From Falsarthrobacter nasiphocae (GTDB lineage: Bacteria > Actinomycetota > Actinomycetes > Actinomycetales > Micrococcaceae): DNA of 64,000 nt. The notes below the pieces were generated by a model that was not told the origin of the DNA, ran no database searches, and saw only the letters and a program-made list of their open reading frames with translations. A program made the position numbers and the translations under genes. Location: assembly GCF_031456275.1 (NCBI RefSeq), contig NZ_JAVDUI010000001.1:1880965-1944964 (forward strand). Direction: 5' to 3'. Positions 1 to 8,378 of this stretch are shown here, piece after piece (positions within the stretch are counted from its first letter, which is position 1; every line of letters begins with the position of its first letter).

Positions 1-1
1 T

Positions 2-727
2 CGCTCGGCGGCGCGCATCGTCGTCGCCATCCGCGGATTCCATGCGTTCCTTCTCGCTGAGGGAACGACGACGACGGATCCCGCCGCGCGCGTGCGGCCG
101 CCGTCGCCTCCGTCCCGCCTGCCCAAGGCGCTGACGGTGGACCAGGTGTCTCGGATGCTTGAGTCCGCGTCCGTGGAGGAGCCCCTGGGGCTGCGGGACC
201 GGGCGCTGCTCGAGTTCCTCTATGGGACGGGAGCGCGCGTGTCCGAGGCCGTGGGGCTTGCGCTCGACGACCTCCACCAGGTGGAGGAGGACGACGGGAC
301 TGGGCTCGCGCTCGTGAGGCTCATGGGCAAGGGGAGCAAGCAGAGGCTCGTGCCGATCGGCTCCTTCGCCCTGCGTGCCCTCGACGAGTACCGGGTGCGG
401 GGGAGGCCGGCGCTTGCCGCGAAGAACTCCGGGAAGACGGGCAACGGGGGAGCGCTCTTCCTCAACGCGCGCGGCGGGCGGCTCAGCAGGCAGTCCGCGT
501 GGACCATCATCCAGCGCGCCGCGGAGGCCGCCGGGATCGCGGACCCCGTCTCGCCGCACACGCTGCGCCACTCGTTTGCCACGCACCTCGTGGAGGGCGG
601 GGCGGACATCCGGGCGGTGCAGGAGCTCATGGGGCACGCCTCGATCTCCTCGACGCAGATCTACACCAAGGTCACCGTGGACACGCTGCGCGAGGTCTAC
701 GCGACGAGTCATCCGCGGGCGCGCTGA
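2..727 (+). CDS. xerD: Site-specific tyrosine recombinase XerD (5' end outside window)
   Basis: Tyrosine recombinase that resolves chromosome dimers at dif together with XerC. The frame is open from base 2 and reads as the end of the N-terminal SAM-like DNA-binding domain ([21 protein letters not shown]), so the gene begins upstream of the window and the GTG at 92 is internal. About 241 residues are visible of a usual ~300. The catalytic domain shows the full set of active-site residues: Arg in GTGARVSE, Lys in the GKGSKQR hairpin, HTLRH, the LMGHAS histidine and the nucleophile Tyr in QIYTKV (codon 662-664). The C-terminal tail ([16 protein letters not shown]) resembles actinobacterial XerD more than XerC. 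A convergent crcB gene starts 9 bases after the stop. Confidence 0.93.
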   Translation, partial: RSAARIVVAIRGFHAFLLAEGTTTTDPAARVRPPSPPSRLPKALTVDQVSRMLESASVEEPLGLRDRALLEFLYGTGARVSEAVGLALDDLHQVEEDDGTGLALVRLMGKGSKQRLVPIGSFALRALDEYRVRGRPALAAKNSGKTGNGGALFLNARGGRLSRQSAWTIIQRAAEAAGIADPVSPHTLRHSFATHLVEGGADIRAVQELMGHASISSTQIYTKVTVDTLREVYATSHPRAR

Positions 728-736
728 CGGGCGCCC

Positions 737-1162
737 TCAGACGAGAACGAGCCGCCCGAGGGCGAGACCGAGCCCGGCACACGCGAGGCCCCCGGCTGCC
801 TGGCCCAGAACCTGGACGAGGGCCGAGCGGCGCTCTGAGCGGCGGGTCACGGCGTCGAGGTCCCGCGCAGCCGCCCAGCGGGAGCGGGCGCCGACGATCC
901 ACGACGACCATGTCGAGAGCCCGCCCGCGAGGCCTGTCGCGAGGACGAGGTGCCATGAGGGCGCGCGCACGGCAGCGGCCGCCCCGATGACGAGGCAGGC
1001 GAGGAGATTCGCGGCCCACAGCCCCCGCGGCTGCCGCGCCCACCAGTTGCCCTGGGCGGATGCGGGGGACGACGTGTCGAGAAGGTAGCGGGCCACGCTG
1101 CCGATGCCGCCGGCCGCAGCCACGGCCGCCGCGACGAGCACGGCCGAGCCCCCCGGCGTCAC
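737..1162 (-). CDS. crcB: Fluoride channel CrcB/Fluc, second subunit
   Basis: Small membrane protein (141 aa) of the CrcB/Fluc family, which exports fluoride as a dual-topology or paired dimer. Four hydrophobic segments are visible. The family motif appears as GGLSTWS (residues 80-86), and the conserved membrane Asn is in LWAANLLAC (N52). The GTG start at 1162 overlaps the TGA of the upstream crcB copy (GTGA), which fits translational coupling; a longer upstream reading would add only Arg/Gly-rich low-complexity sequence. It is the last gene of a minus-strand mntR-like/crcB/crcB operon. Paired, non-identical crcB genes are common in Gram-positive bacteria and are thought to form a heterodimer with fixed, opposite topologies. 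Confidence 0.86.
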   Translation of the reverse strand: MTPGGSAVLVAAAVAAAGGIGSVARYLLDTSSPASAQGNWWARQPRGLWAANLLACLVIGAAAAVRAPSWHLVLATGLAGGLSTWSSWIVGARSRWAAARDLDAVTRRSERRSALVQVLGQAAGGLACAGLGLALGRLVLV

Positions 1163-1593
1163 GGGCGCGCCCCGCGGGCGCCGGCGAGTCGATGACCGGC
1201 CCTTGAGCCGAGGCCCGCGGCCGCCCACCCGAGCGCCAGGGAGACCACCAGCCACAGGGCCGCAGCAGCCGCGCCGAGGATGGCCGTGTCCGGGAGGCCC
1301 AGAGCCGCCAGCACGGCCCCGGGGTGCGCGAGGAGCAGCATGACGGCCGAGAACGTCGTGAACCCGCCCATGAGCCCGGGCCCAATGAAGGCCTTAACTG
1401 TGGGCCCGCTGCGGGCAGTGATCGGCCCGGACGCAGCGAGGACGGCGACTCCCAGCGTGTTGATGCACAGCGTTGCCACCGCCGCGGCAAGAGGAAAGGC
1501 CTCAAACGGCGACTGCACCGCCCACCGCGCCAGCGTGCCGAGCGCGCCGCCCGCGAAGACGGCCCCGAGGACACCCGCGCGGGGCTGTGTCAC
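1159..1593 (-). CDS. crcB: Fluoride channel CrcB/Fluc, first subunit
   Basis: A 144-aa Fluc-type fluoride channel subunit with four predicted membrane helices. The family signature GGFTTFSAVM (residues 76-85) and the pore Asn in TLCINTLG (N45) are both intact, so this copy is closer to the consensus than its downstream partner. The start ATG (1593) overlaps the stop of the DtxR/MntR-like gene by four bases (ATGA), and its own stop overlaps the start of the second crcB, so all three are probably co-translated. The two subunits differ clearly in sequence, which argues for a heterodimer and not a recent duplication. Confidence 0.9.
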   Translation of the reverse strand: MTQPRAGVLGAVFAGGALGTLARWAVQSPFEAFPLAAAVATLCINTLGVAVLAASGPITARSGPTVKAFIGPGLMGGFTTFSAVMLLLAHPGAVLAALGLPDTAILGAAAAALWLVVSLALGWAAAGLGSRAGHRLAGARGARP

Positions 1594-2297
1594 CGCGGGT
1601 CCCCGGAGTCGGCGTCGGACGCCGGGATGGTCTCAAGCGAGCACGACTCGTGCTCCAGGGCCCGCACCCACACGTCACCCGTGACCCCGCGGGCGGTCCC
1701 GCCGTCCGCCGAGACGAGCGCCGAGCCCTTGACCTGCACCCGGGAGCCAGGCTCCAGGCCCGCCTGGCTCAGGGCCCGCAGGGTTGCCGGGTTCGCGTCG
1801 GACACGCGCTCCAGCACGGCGGGATGACCGTCGTCGAGCACAGCGGCGAGGATGGCGCTCGTGTTCTCAAGGGTGCCGTCCGCGCGCGGAATGCGGTCCC
1901 CGTGTGGGTCCGCCGCGGGCCGGCCGAGCAGGGCGTCAAGCCGCTCGATGAAGAGGTCAGAGACGGCGTGCTCGAGCGCATCCGCCTCATCGTGGACTTC
2001 CTCCCACGTATAGCCGAGCTGCCGGACGAGGAAGGTCTCGAGGAGGCGGTGCCGCCGCACCACGCTCAGGGCCACCGTGTAGCCCTCGGGCGTGAAAAGG
2101 ATGGGGGAGTACTTCTCGTGGGAGAGCCAGCCGCGCTGGACGAGCTTGCGGACCATGACCGTCACCGAGGAGTTCGCCACTCCGAGCTCCGCAGCCAGGT
2201 CCGACGAGGTCACGGGCGCGCTCGCCCATTCCGAGAGCGCGAAAACCGCCTTGAGGTAGTCCTCTTCGGCGGTGGTGGGACGAGGGCTCCCTGTCAC
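1590..2297 (-). CDS. DtxR-family metal-dependent repressor, MntR-like
   Basis: A 235-aa DtxR-family regulator: winged helix at residues ~8-70, dimerisation/metal domain ~75-140, and an FeoA/SH3-like C-terminal domain ~150-225. The metal sites can be read by alignment. The ancillary site residues H83, E87 and H102 are kept. At the primary site, DtxR Met10 and Cys102 are both replaced by Asp (D13 in EEDYLK and D106 in EADALEH), while E109 and H110 remain. Carboxylates at these two positions are known from manganese-sensing MntR and disfavour iron, so manganese is the better guess. It is the first gene of an operon with two crcB genes, an unusual partnership. The true regulon cannot be read from the window. 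Confidence 0.82.
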   Translation of the reverse strand: MTGSPRPTTAEEDYLKAVFALSEWASAPVTSSDLAAELGVANSSVTVMVRKLVQRGWLSHEKYSPILFTPEGYTVALSVVRRHRLLETFLVRQLGYTWEEVHDEADALEHAVSDLFIERLDALLGRPAADPHGDRIPRADGTLENTSAILAAVLDDGHPAVLERVSDANPATLRALSQAGLEPGSRVQVKGSALVSADGGTARGVTGDVWVRALEHESCSLETIPASDADSGDPR

Positions 2298-2495
2298 GCG
2301 GGTCCTTCCATCTGGGCCGCGGATGCGCGGCGGGCTGGCTGTTACTACGGTACCTGGGCGGCTGGCAGTGGGGTCCTGCGGGGCCTCCCCGGACCATTCT
2401 TTGTGATCACGACGACGGCGGCTGGCGCCGACTCGAACACTTTGCCAAGAAGTTCGCCGATGCCCGTCAGCGGCATGAAACTGGGCACTCCCTGG
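2298..2495. other. Intergenic region between mntR-like and hxlR-like genes
   Basis: About 200 bases lie between two minus-strand genes. This stretch must contain the promoter of the mntR-crcB-crcB operon. A GC-rich inverted segment (cctgcggggcctccccgg) around 2375-2395 could end the hxlR transcript. I see no convincing small gene, repeat or clear DtxR-type palindrome. Confidence 0.4.
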
Positions 2496-2903
2496 CTACG
2501 GCGTGGCCGCGTCGCCAAGGTGGCTGAGGCGGAGCGCCCTGATGTGCTCTGAGAGGTCCGTCGGGATGGACTCGGGCCCCTCGGAGTCCGGGGCAATCGC
2601 CCGACCCAGGCGAGCAAGCTCCACGATGACCGGGATCGTGGCGAGCCCGAGCTCGGTCAGTGAGTACTGACCCTGCTTGCCTCGCGGGGCGCTGGCCTTG
2701 GTCAGAAACCCGGCGGTCACCAAATCGGTGAGGCGCCGGGAGAGGACCGGCGCACTGATGCCTTCGTCACTCTTCGTCAGGAGCTCGCGGAATGACCTGC
2801 GGTCCCACAGGGCAATGTCCCTCAGAATCAGCAGGCTCCACTGGTCGCCGACCATCTCCAGGGCGCGGTTGATCGGGCAGGCCGAGCGGGCGTCGACGAT
2901 CAT
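2496..2903 (-). CDS. HxlR-family transcriptional regulator
   Basis: A 135-aa winged-helix regulator of the HxlR family. The N-terminus has the conserved Cys (residue 9, SACPINRAL) followed by the signature VGDQWSLLILRDIALWDRRSFRELL, and the recognition helix and wing follow in SAPVLSRRLTDLVTAGFLTK. In YodB/QorR-type members this single N-terminal Cys senses quinones or electrophiles. The gene is divergent from a quinone-oxidoreductase-like gene, which is the classic QorR arrangement and suggests redox or electrophile control of that neighbour. A dyad in the shared promoter region is the likely operator. The effector itself is inference. Confidence 0.88.
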   Translation of the reverse strand: MIVDARSACPINRALEMVGDQWSLLILRDIALWDRRSFRELLTKSDEGISAPVLSRRLTDLVTAGFLTKASAPRGKQGQYSLTELGLATIPVIVELARLGRAIAPDSEGPESIPTDLSEHIRALRLSHLGDAATP

Positions 2904-2928
2904 GGCACCCCTTCAGGCAGTTGCAGGT

Positions 2929-2965
2929 TGTGACTACTCGAGTGTAGCCTCGTCGACTAGTTACA
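2929..2965. promoter_or_regulatory. Candidate HxlR/QorR operator in divergent promoter
   Basis: Between the divergent hxlR-like and quinone-oxidoreductase genes lies the inverted repeat TGTGACTA (2929-2936) ... TAGTTACA (2958-2965), matching 7 of 8 positions. Between the arms is a second, smaller dyad CTAC (2934-2937) / GTAG (2944-2947). Paired TAC/GTA-type half-sites are usual for HxlR-family operators. The position, covering both promoters, fits autoregulation and repression of the oxidoreductase. Confidence 0.5.
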
Positions 2966-3000
2966 TTCTGAAACTACGTGCGGGGTCAGCCCCGCCTGAA

Positions 3001-4056
3001 ATGGACATTCGCATGAAGGCCTTCACTCTGACCACCTACGGCGCTCCCTTTGAAGAGGCCACGCTGCCGACGCCCGTTCCCGGCCCGGGTCAGGTCCTCG
3101 TGCGCATGGCGGCCGCTGGCATCAACCACGCGGACGAGCGCAGCCGCAGCGGTCAGTTCAAGCTCCTCTACCGCCCGAAGCTGCCCGTGATCGCCGGCAG
3201 CGAGCTCTCCGGCGACATCGTCGCCATCGGGGAGGGCGTTTCCGGATTCAGCGTGGGGGACTCGGTTGTGGCCTACACCGGCGTCGTGGACCAGGGCGCG
3301 TGGGCGGAGCTCGCTCTCGTCGAGGCCGCGGCGCTCGCGCGCGCGCCTCGACGCCTCTCCCTGACCGAGGCCGCCGCGCTGCCCGTGGCTGGGCTCACCG
3401 CCTGGCAGGCGCTCGTGGCCATGGGGGATCTCCAGCCCGGCCAGCGCGTCCTCATCCACGGCGGCTCCGGGGGAGTCGGCACCATCGCCATCCAGCTCGC
3501 CAAGCACCTCGGGGCCACCGTCATCACCACGGTGTCGGCGCGCAACGCCGAGTTCGTCCGCAGCCTCGGGGCGGACCAGGTCATCGACTATGCGGCCGAG
3601 GACTTTGTCACCGTCCTGGAGCAGGCACCCGTCGACCTCGTTCTGGACACGCAGGGCGGCGACATCACCATGCGGTCCCTTGAGGTGGTTCGGCGCGGCG
3701 GGCTCGTCGTCGGCATCGCTGGCACCCCAGACCCCGCCATGGCGGATCAGGCCGGCGCACCCCGGCTCGTCAAGGCCGTCCTCGCGGTGGTCAGTGCGCG
3801 CCTGCGCCGTCGTGCCCGCCGGCTGGGCGTCACCTATCGCTTCCTCTTCATCGAGCCGGACGGCGCAGCGCTGTCGAGCCTCGCGGGCCTCGCTGACGAG
3901 GGCACGCTGCGGCCCGTCGTGGGCCGCGTCCTTCCGTTCGACCACACGCCCGAGGCCGTCCAGGCCGTCCTCGCCGGCGGCGCGCGCGGCAAGGTTCTCG
4001 TCAGCACGGACCCCGCGGCCGTCACCGCCGATTCCGCACACCCGGCCGCAGAGTAG
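3001..4056 (+). CDS. NADPH:quinone oxidoreductase-like zinc-independent MDR protein
   Basis: A 351-aa medium-chain dehydrogenase/reductase of the quinone oxidoreductase branch. It has the N-terminal GroES-like fold (residues ~5-125), the glycine-rich nucleotide motif HGGSGGVG (153-160) and a Rossmann domain to ~300. The zinc-binding Cys/His residues of alcohol dehydrogenases are missing, as expected for this branch. It probably reduces quinones or enones with NADPH in the cytoplasm. Two in-frame ATGs (3001 and 3013) are possible and neither has a strong Shine-Dalgarno; 3001 is used here, while most relatives begin at the MKAF of 3013. It is divergent from the HxlR regulator that probably controls it. 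Confidence 0.87.
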   Translation: MDIRMKAFTLTTYGAPFEEATLPTPVPGPGQVLVRMAAAGINHADERSRSGQFKLLYRPKLPVIAGSELSGDIVAIGEGVSGFSVGDSVVAYTGVVDQGAWAELALVEAAALARAPRRLSLTEAAALPVAGLTAWQALVAMGDLQPGQRVLIHGGSGGVGTIAIQLAKHLGATVITTVSARNAEFVRSLGADQVIDYAAEDFVTVLEQAPVDLVLDTQGGDITMRSLEVVRRGGLVVGIAGTPDPAMADQAGAPRLVKAVLAVVSARLRRRARRLGVTYRFLFIEPDGAALSSLAGLADEGTLRPVVGRVLPFDHTPEAVQAVLAGGARGKVLVSTDPAAVTADSAHPAAE

Positions 4057-4106
4057 CGCTGCCCCGCACCCATGACGACGACGACGGCTGCCGCCGTGGC
4101 TGGTCT

Positions 4107-4904
4107 CTAGTCCACTCGGCTGCTGCGGACAAAGGTCCAGACGAACGAGATGTAGGGCAGCTCCAGCACGTCATCCTCGCCGAATCCGAGCTCGCTGCGC
4201 AGGTAGTCGCTGAGGTTGGCCTCGGTGCGCTCCCGTTGCGCAGCTGAGGACGTTCGCCAGCTCGAGCGAGTCCGGGCGAGCTCGGTGATCTGCCCGGGCG
4301 TGGCCCGCTGCGAGAACCTCGCGACGGTGAGCTCGGGGGAGCGCCACCGCCCTCCCGGGCGCGGCGGACGCGCCGGGTCGTAGAAGACGTCTCCGGACCG
4401 CATGATGCGGCTGAGGCGGTGCACCCACGGCACCGTCACATCGAGTTGGTTCCACGCGAGGGCCAACCTCCCCTTGGGGCGGACGAGCCGCGCAGCCTCG
4501 ACGCCGGCCGCCACCGGATCCACCCAGTGCCAGGCCTGCGCGTACGTCACCAGGTGCCAGGACTGCGCTTCGAGCCCGGTGTCCTCCCCGCTCGCCACCC
4601 GCGTGGGGAACCCGCGGTCGCGGGCTCGCAAGAGCATGGCCTCGGAGATGTCGACGGCGACGAACTCCGCCGCCTCACCCCGAGCATCGCTGACGGCGCG
4701 CAGCTGCTCGGTGAAGATCCCGGTGCCCGCCCCGACGTCGGCCACGCGAAGGGACCCGAAGGTGTCCGCGAGCCCCGAGAGGCAGACGCCGGCAATCTCC
4801 GCCGGGTACCCAGGGCGGGCGAGGTCATACTCGCCAGCGCCGTGCGCGTACGCGCTCGCCAGCTCGGCGCGGCGCTCGGGGGCCACCCGGGGACCGTGAT
4901 GCAC
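4107..4904 (-). CDS. Class I SAM-dependent methyltransferase (type 11)
   Basis: A 265-aa methyltransferase. SAM motif I is clear (VADVGAGTG, about residues 54-62), followed by the acidic residue of motif II (AVDIS) and the type-11 motif LVTYAQAWHWVDP. The N-terminus (YDLARPGYPAEI) is typical of the subgroup of small-molecule methyltransferases annotated only as methyltransferase domain-containing proteins. Substrate is unknown. It is convergent with the quinone oxidoreductase gene and lies downstream of hisN on the same strand with an 18-base gap, so it could be the last gene of that operon. Confidence 0.82.
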   Translation of the reverse strand: MHHGPRVAPERRAELASAYAHGAGEYDLARPGYPAEIAGVCLSGLADTFGSLRVADVGAGTGIFTEQLRAVSDARGEAAEFVAVDISEAMLLRARDRGFPTRVASGEDTGLEAQSWHLVTYAQAWHWVDPVAAGVEAARLVRPKGRLALAWNQLDVTVPWVHRLSRIMRSGDVFYDPARPPRPGGRWRSPELTVARFSQRATPGQITELARTRSSWRTSSAAQRERTEANLSDYLRSELGFGEDDVLELPYISFVWTFVRSSRVD

Positions 4905-4921
4905 GTTCTCGGTCCTAGGGC

Positions 4922-5872
4922 TCAGGCCTCGTCGCGATCGACGTCGCGCGTGGACCCGGCCTCAGAACGGACACCCGCTGAACGGGCACCCTCTGAACGG
5001 ACCGCGGAGCTCCCGGCGTCCTCGCCGGCGGGAGCATCCGCCGCGGCGTCCTCGGACTCGTCCACGGGCCACAGGATCCGCAAGGCGCCGTCGTGCAGGA
5101 GCCCGTTGCTTGCCAGCGCATTGGCGCCGAAGGGCCCGTCCGTGCCCTCGAGGTCCGTGAAGCGGCCGCCGGCCTCGGTGACGATGGGCGCGAGGGCGGC
5201 CATGTCATAGAGGTTCAGCTCGGGCTCGGCGGCGATGTCCACGGCGCCCTCGGCGACGAGGCAGTAGGACCAGAAGTCGCCATAGGCCCGCGTGCGCCAC
5301 ACGGCGCGGGTGAGGTCGAGGAACTCGTCCAGGGTGCCGCGCTCCTCCCACCCGGTCAGGCTGGAGTAGGAGAAGGACGCGTCGGACATCTCGGACACAC
5401 GGGACACGCTGATGCGCCGCGCGGAGGACAGGGAGCGCCCCGTGTAGGCGCCGCCGCCCAGCGAGGCCCACCAGCGGCGGCCCAGCGCAGGCGCGGACAC
5501 GAGCCCCACCACGGGCGTGCCGTTGTCCACGAGGGCGATGAGCGTGGCCCACACGGGCGTGCCGCGGACGAAGTTCTTCGTGCCGTCGATCGGGTCCACG
5601 ATCCACTGCCGCGGCCCCGAGCCCGTCACGCCGAACTCCTCGCCGAGGACGCTGTCCCGCGGCCGGACGCGGGCCAGCTGCGACCGGATGAGCGTCTCCG
5701 CGGACGTGTCAGCGTCCGTGACGGGCGTCAGGTCCGGCTTGGTCTCCACCGTGAGGTCGAGCGCCTTGAAGCGGTCCATCGTCAGGCTGTCCACCGAGTC
5801 CGCGAGGACATGGGCCAGGCGCAGGTCCTCGGTGTAGTCGCTCGCGGTCTTGAACTCGCGGGGCTCCGTCAT
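4922..5872 (-). CDS. hisN: Histidinol-phosphatase HisN (inositol monophosphatase family)
   Basis: Member of the Mg2+-dependent inositol monophosphatase fold; actinobacteria use this family for the histidinol-phosphate dephosphorylation step of histidine synthesis. Metal-binding residues are present: GEE (77-79), DPIDGT (93-98) and the C-terminal acidic motif NLYDMAAL. The N-terminus ([14 protein letters not shown]) is typical of HisN. The ATG at 5872 overlaps the stop of rsgA (ATGA). Residues after ~265 form an acidic, Ala/Ser/Arg-rich tail with the repeat [16 protein letters not shown], longer than usual and probably disordered. The order aroA-rsgA-hisN is a familiar actinobacterial cluster. 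Final assignment between HisN and another IMPase rests on that context. Confidence 0.85.
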   Translation of the reverse strand: MTEPREFKTASDYTEDLRLAHVLADSVDSLTMDRFKALDLTVETKPDLTPVTDADTSAETLIRSQLARVRPRDSVLGEEFGVTGSGPRQWIVDPIDGTKNFVRGTPVWATLIALVDNGTPVVGLVSAPALGRRWWASLGGGAYTGRSLSSARRISVSRVSEMSDASFSYSSLTGWEERGTLDEFLDLTRAVWRTRAYGDFWSYCLVAEGAVDIAAEPELNLYDMAALAPIVTEAGGRFTDLEGTDGPFGANALASNGLLHDGALRILWPVDESEDAAADAPAGEDAGSSAVRSEGARSAGVRSEAGSTRDVDRDEA

Positions 5873-7029
5873 GGGGTTCCTTTCGGCAGGTCCGGCTCCG
5901 GCGCCGGGTGGTGGCCCAGATGCTTCTCGCGCTGGTGCTCGTCCGTCTCCGCCTGGATGAGGCGGCGGAGGGACGCGAGGCGGGCGGGGCCGGTGGGCCC
6001 GGCGTGGCCCTCGGCAACCCAGGCGTCCAGCGCGCAGCCGGGGGCGGTGGGGGAGTGCGTGCATCCCCTCTCGCAGTCGGCAACCGCGGGTGCCAGGTCC
6101 TCGAAGGCGGCGACGACGTTGTCCGGCTCAACGTGAGCCAGGCCGAACGAGCGCACGCCCGGGGTGTCGATGATCCAGGTCCCCGGGTCCGCGTCAGGAA
6201 CGCGGAGCATGAGGGCGGACGACGACGTGTGCCGCCCGCGGCCGGTCACCGCGTTCACGCCGCCCGTGGCCCGGTCCGCCCCCGTGAGGGCGTTGACGAG
6301 GGTCGACTTGCCGACGCCGGAATGGCCGAGGAGCACCGAGACCTTGCCGTTGCAGGCGCGGCGGACGGCCTCGACGGCGCTCTCCTCGACGTCCGCGCTG
6401 CCGCGGGGCTCGTTGGCCTCGGGGGAGTGCGGCGCCGCGTCTCCGCCCGAGTCCAGGGTGCGGGTCGCGAGGACCGTGATGTCAATGGCGCTGTACGCCT
6501 CGATCAGCTCGGTGGGGTCCTTGAGGTCGCACTTCGTGATGCAGAGGACCGGCGTGATCCCGGCGTCGAAGGCCGCGACGAGCGCGCGATCGATGAACCC
6601 GGTCCGGGGCTCGGGGTTTGCGGCGGCAACGACGATGACGAGCTGGTCGGCGTTCGCGACGACGGGCCGCTCAACGGGGTCCGTGTCGTCCGCGCTGCGG
6701 CGGAGGAAGGACGCCCGCTCGTCGATGCGGACGAGGCGCGCCAGCGTGTCCTTGGCCCCGCTCGTGTCCCCGACGAGCTGCACGAGGTCACCCGGCACGA
6801 TCGGCTGGCGCCGCAGCTCCTTGGCCCGGGCCGCGATGACGAGGCGCTCCTCCGGGGTGTCCTCGGCCACGATGGCGCGGTAGCGGCCACGATCCACGGT
6901 GACAATGCGGCCCGTCACCGAGTCCTCGTGGCGGGGCCGATCCTTGGTCCGCGGGCGCGAGCCCTTCTTGTTGGCCCGGATCTTGACGCGGGACTCGTCC
7001 CACTCGCCGAGGCTGCCGAGCCGGCTCAT
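5869..7029 (-). CDS. rsgA: Ribosome small subunit-dependent GTPase RsgA
   Basis: A 386-aa circularly permuted GTPase that helps late maturation of the 30S subunit. An OB-fold domain (~35-110) is followed by G4 TKCD (165-168), then G1 GHSGVGKST (235-243), G2/G3 with DTPG (288-291), and a C-terminal zinc-binding stretch ([15 protein letters not shown]). The permuted G4-G1-G3 order is diagnostic. A short acidic, Pro/Ser-rich insertion (~192-215) separates G4 and G1. The start at 7029 is fixed by the ATGA overlap with aroA and the typical beginning [12 protein letters not shown]; a longer reading would run back into aroA. Confidence 0.93.
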   Translation of the reverse strand: MSRLGSLGEWDESRVKIRANKKGSRPRTKDRPRHEDSVTGRIVTVDRGRYRAIVAEDTPEERLVIAARAKELRRQPIVPGDLVQLVGDTSGAKDTLARLVRIDERASFLRRSADDTDPVERPVVANADQLVIVVAAANPEPRTGFIDRALVAAFDAGITPVLCITKCDLKDPTELIEAYSAIDITVLATRTLDSGGDAAPHSPEANEPRGSADVEESAVEAVRRACNGKVSVLLGHSGVGKSTLVNALTGADRATGGVNAVTGRGRHTSSSALMLRVPDADPGTWIIDTPGVRSFGLAHVEPDNVVAAFEDLAPAVADCERGCTHSPTAPGCALDAWVAEGHAGPTGPARLASLRRLIQAETDEHQREKHLGHHPAPEPDLPKGTP

Positions 7030-8378
7030 CGGGTCTGGCCCAACATGGCGGCCCACATCTGGGGGAAGTCGGGCATCGTCTTGGCGGTCGCGGCGATGTC
7101 GTCCAGCTCCGTGCCGGGCGCGGTCAGCCCCCACACGGCGGCGGCCGTCGCGAGGCGGTGGTCGTGCCACGCCTTGTGAAGTGCCGGGCGCGGGGCGGAC
7201 GTGCCGCGGATGACGAGGCCGTCCGGCGTCTCCTCCGCGTGCGCGCCCAGGGCCTCGATCTCCTCCACGAGCGCCGCGAGACGGTTCGTCTCGTGGCCCC
7301 GGAGGTGCGCGATGCCCGTGAGACGGGACTCCCCGTCCGCCAGCGCCATGAGGGCGGCCAGGACGGGGGCGAGCTCGGCGGCGTCGTCGATCTCAGCGGG
7401 GAGGATGCGCGGCCCGCCCGCCACCGTGAGGGTTCCCGTGCCGGCGCCAGCCGCGTCGTCGTGCGCCAGGTCAACCGAGGCGCCCAGGCGCGGGAGAATC
7501 TCCCGCCAGCGGTCCCCGATCTGCGTGGTGGCCAGGGGCCAGCCCGGCACCTGGACCGTCCCGCCGGCCACGAGCGCGGCCGCGAGGAAGGGGCCCGCGT
7601 TGGACAGATCCGGCTCCACCACAGCCATCGGGCGCGGCGACCGGACCCGGGGAGTGACGCGCCAGGAGTCCTCGGCGAGCTCCTCGACCTCCGCGCCGAA
7701 CTCGCGCAAGGACTCGAGGGTCATGCGGATGTGCGCGCGGCTCGGGATCCTGCCCCCGGCGTGGGAGACGACGACGGGCGCCGCCTGTGCGCAGGCCCCC
7801 AGAAGAAGGGCGGAGAGGAACTGGCTGCTCGCGGTGGAGTCCACCGTGATGCGCAACGGCTCTGTGCGGGCCTGCGGAGCGGTGATGCGGGCAGGAAGGT
7901 GGTCGGTGGCCGGGTCGCCGTCGTCGAGAGAGACGATCTCCGCGCCGATGCCGCGCAACGCGGCGAAGAGGGGGCCCATAGGGCGGGCACGGGCAGACTC
8001 GTGGACGAGCAGGTCCGTCTGACCGCCGAGCAGCGCCGCCACCACGGGGATGAAGCGCATGACCGTGCCGGCCTGGTGCGCGTCAATGACGCGGCGCGCA
8101 CCCGGCTCGGCAGGAGGAATGGGGGAGACGTGGAGCGCGGCAACCCCGTCCGGACCGGCGGACGGGGTGAAACGCGCCCCGAACGCCTCCAGCGCCGAGC
8201 GCATGGCCCGCGCGTCATCCGACTCCAGGGCCCCCAGGACCAGGGTCTCCTCCCCGGACAAGGCCGAGAGCAGGAGAATCCTGTTCGTCAGGGACTTGGA
8301 GCCGGGAAGGCGGACACGTGCCTGAAGGGGACCCGAGGCCGTCGGCGCGGGCCACGCCGCAGGGCGCTCCGGTGTCAT
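7026..8378 (-). CDS. aroA: 3-phosphoshikimate 1-carboxyvinyltransferase (EPSP synthase)
   Basis: Shikimate-pathway enzyme that adds enolpyruvate from PEP to shikimate-3-phosphate on the route to aromatic amino acids. The 450-aa length fits. The phosphate-binding motif LPGSKSLTNR is at residues 24-33, the second substrate loop appears as HQAGTVMRF (usually DAGTAxRF), and the catalytic region NAGPFLAAALVAGG and the C-terminal RGHETNRLAALVEE are intact. It is coupled at both ends: its ATG overlaps the TAA of doxX (TAATG), and its stop overlaps the rsgA start. Confidence 0.95.
   Translation of the reverse strand: MTPERPAAWPAPTASGPLQARVRLPGSKSLTNRILLLSALSGEETLVLGALESDDARAMRSALEAFGARFTPSAGPDGVAALHVSPIPPAEPGARRVIDAHQAGTVMRFIPVVAALLGGQTDLLVHESARARPMGPLFAALRGIGAEIVSLDDGDPATDHLPARITAPQARTEPLRITVDSTASSQFLSALLLGACAQAAPVVVSHAGGRIPSRAHIRMTLESLREFGAEVEELAEDSWRVTPRVRSPRPMAVVEPDLSNAGPFLAAALVAGGTVQVPGWPLATTQIGDRWREILPRLGASVDLAHDDAAGAGTGTLTVAGGPRILPAEIDDAAELAPVLAALMALADGESRLTGIAHLRGHETNRLAALVEEIEALGAHAEETPDGLVIRGTSAPRPALHKAWHDHRLATAAAVWGLTAPGTELDDIAATAKTMPDFPQMWAAMLGQTR

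Noticed and set aside
92-727. GTG 92 as the start of the recombinase
   Set aside because: The frame is open to the window edge and encodes recognisable XerD sequence upstream of it.
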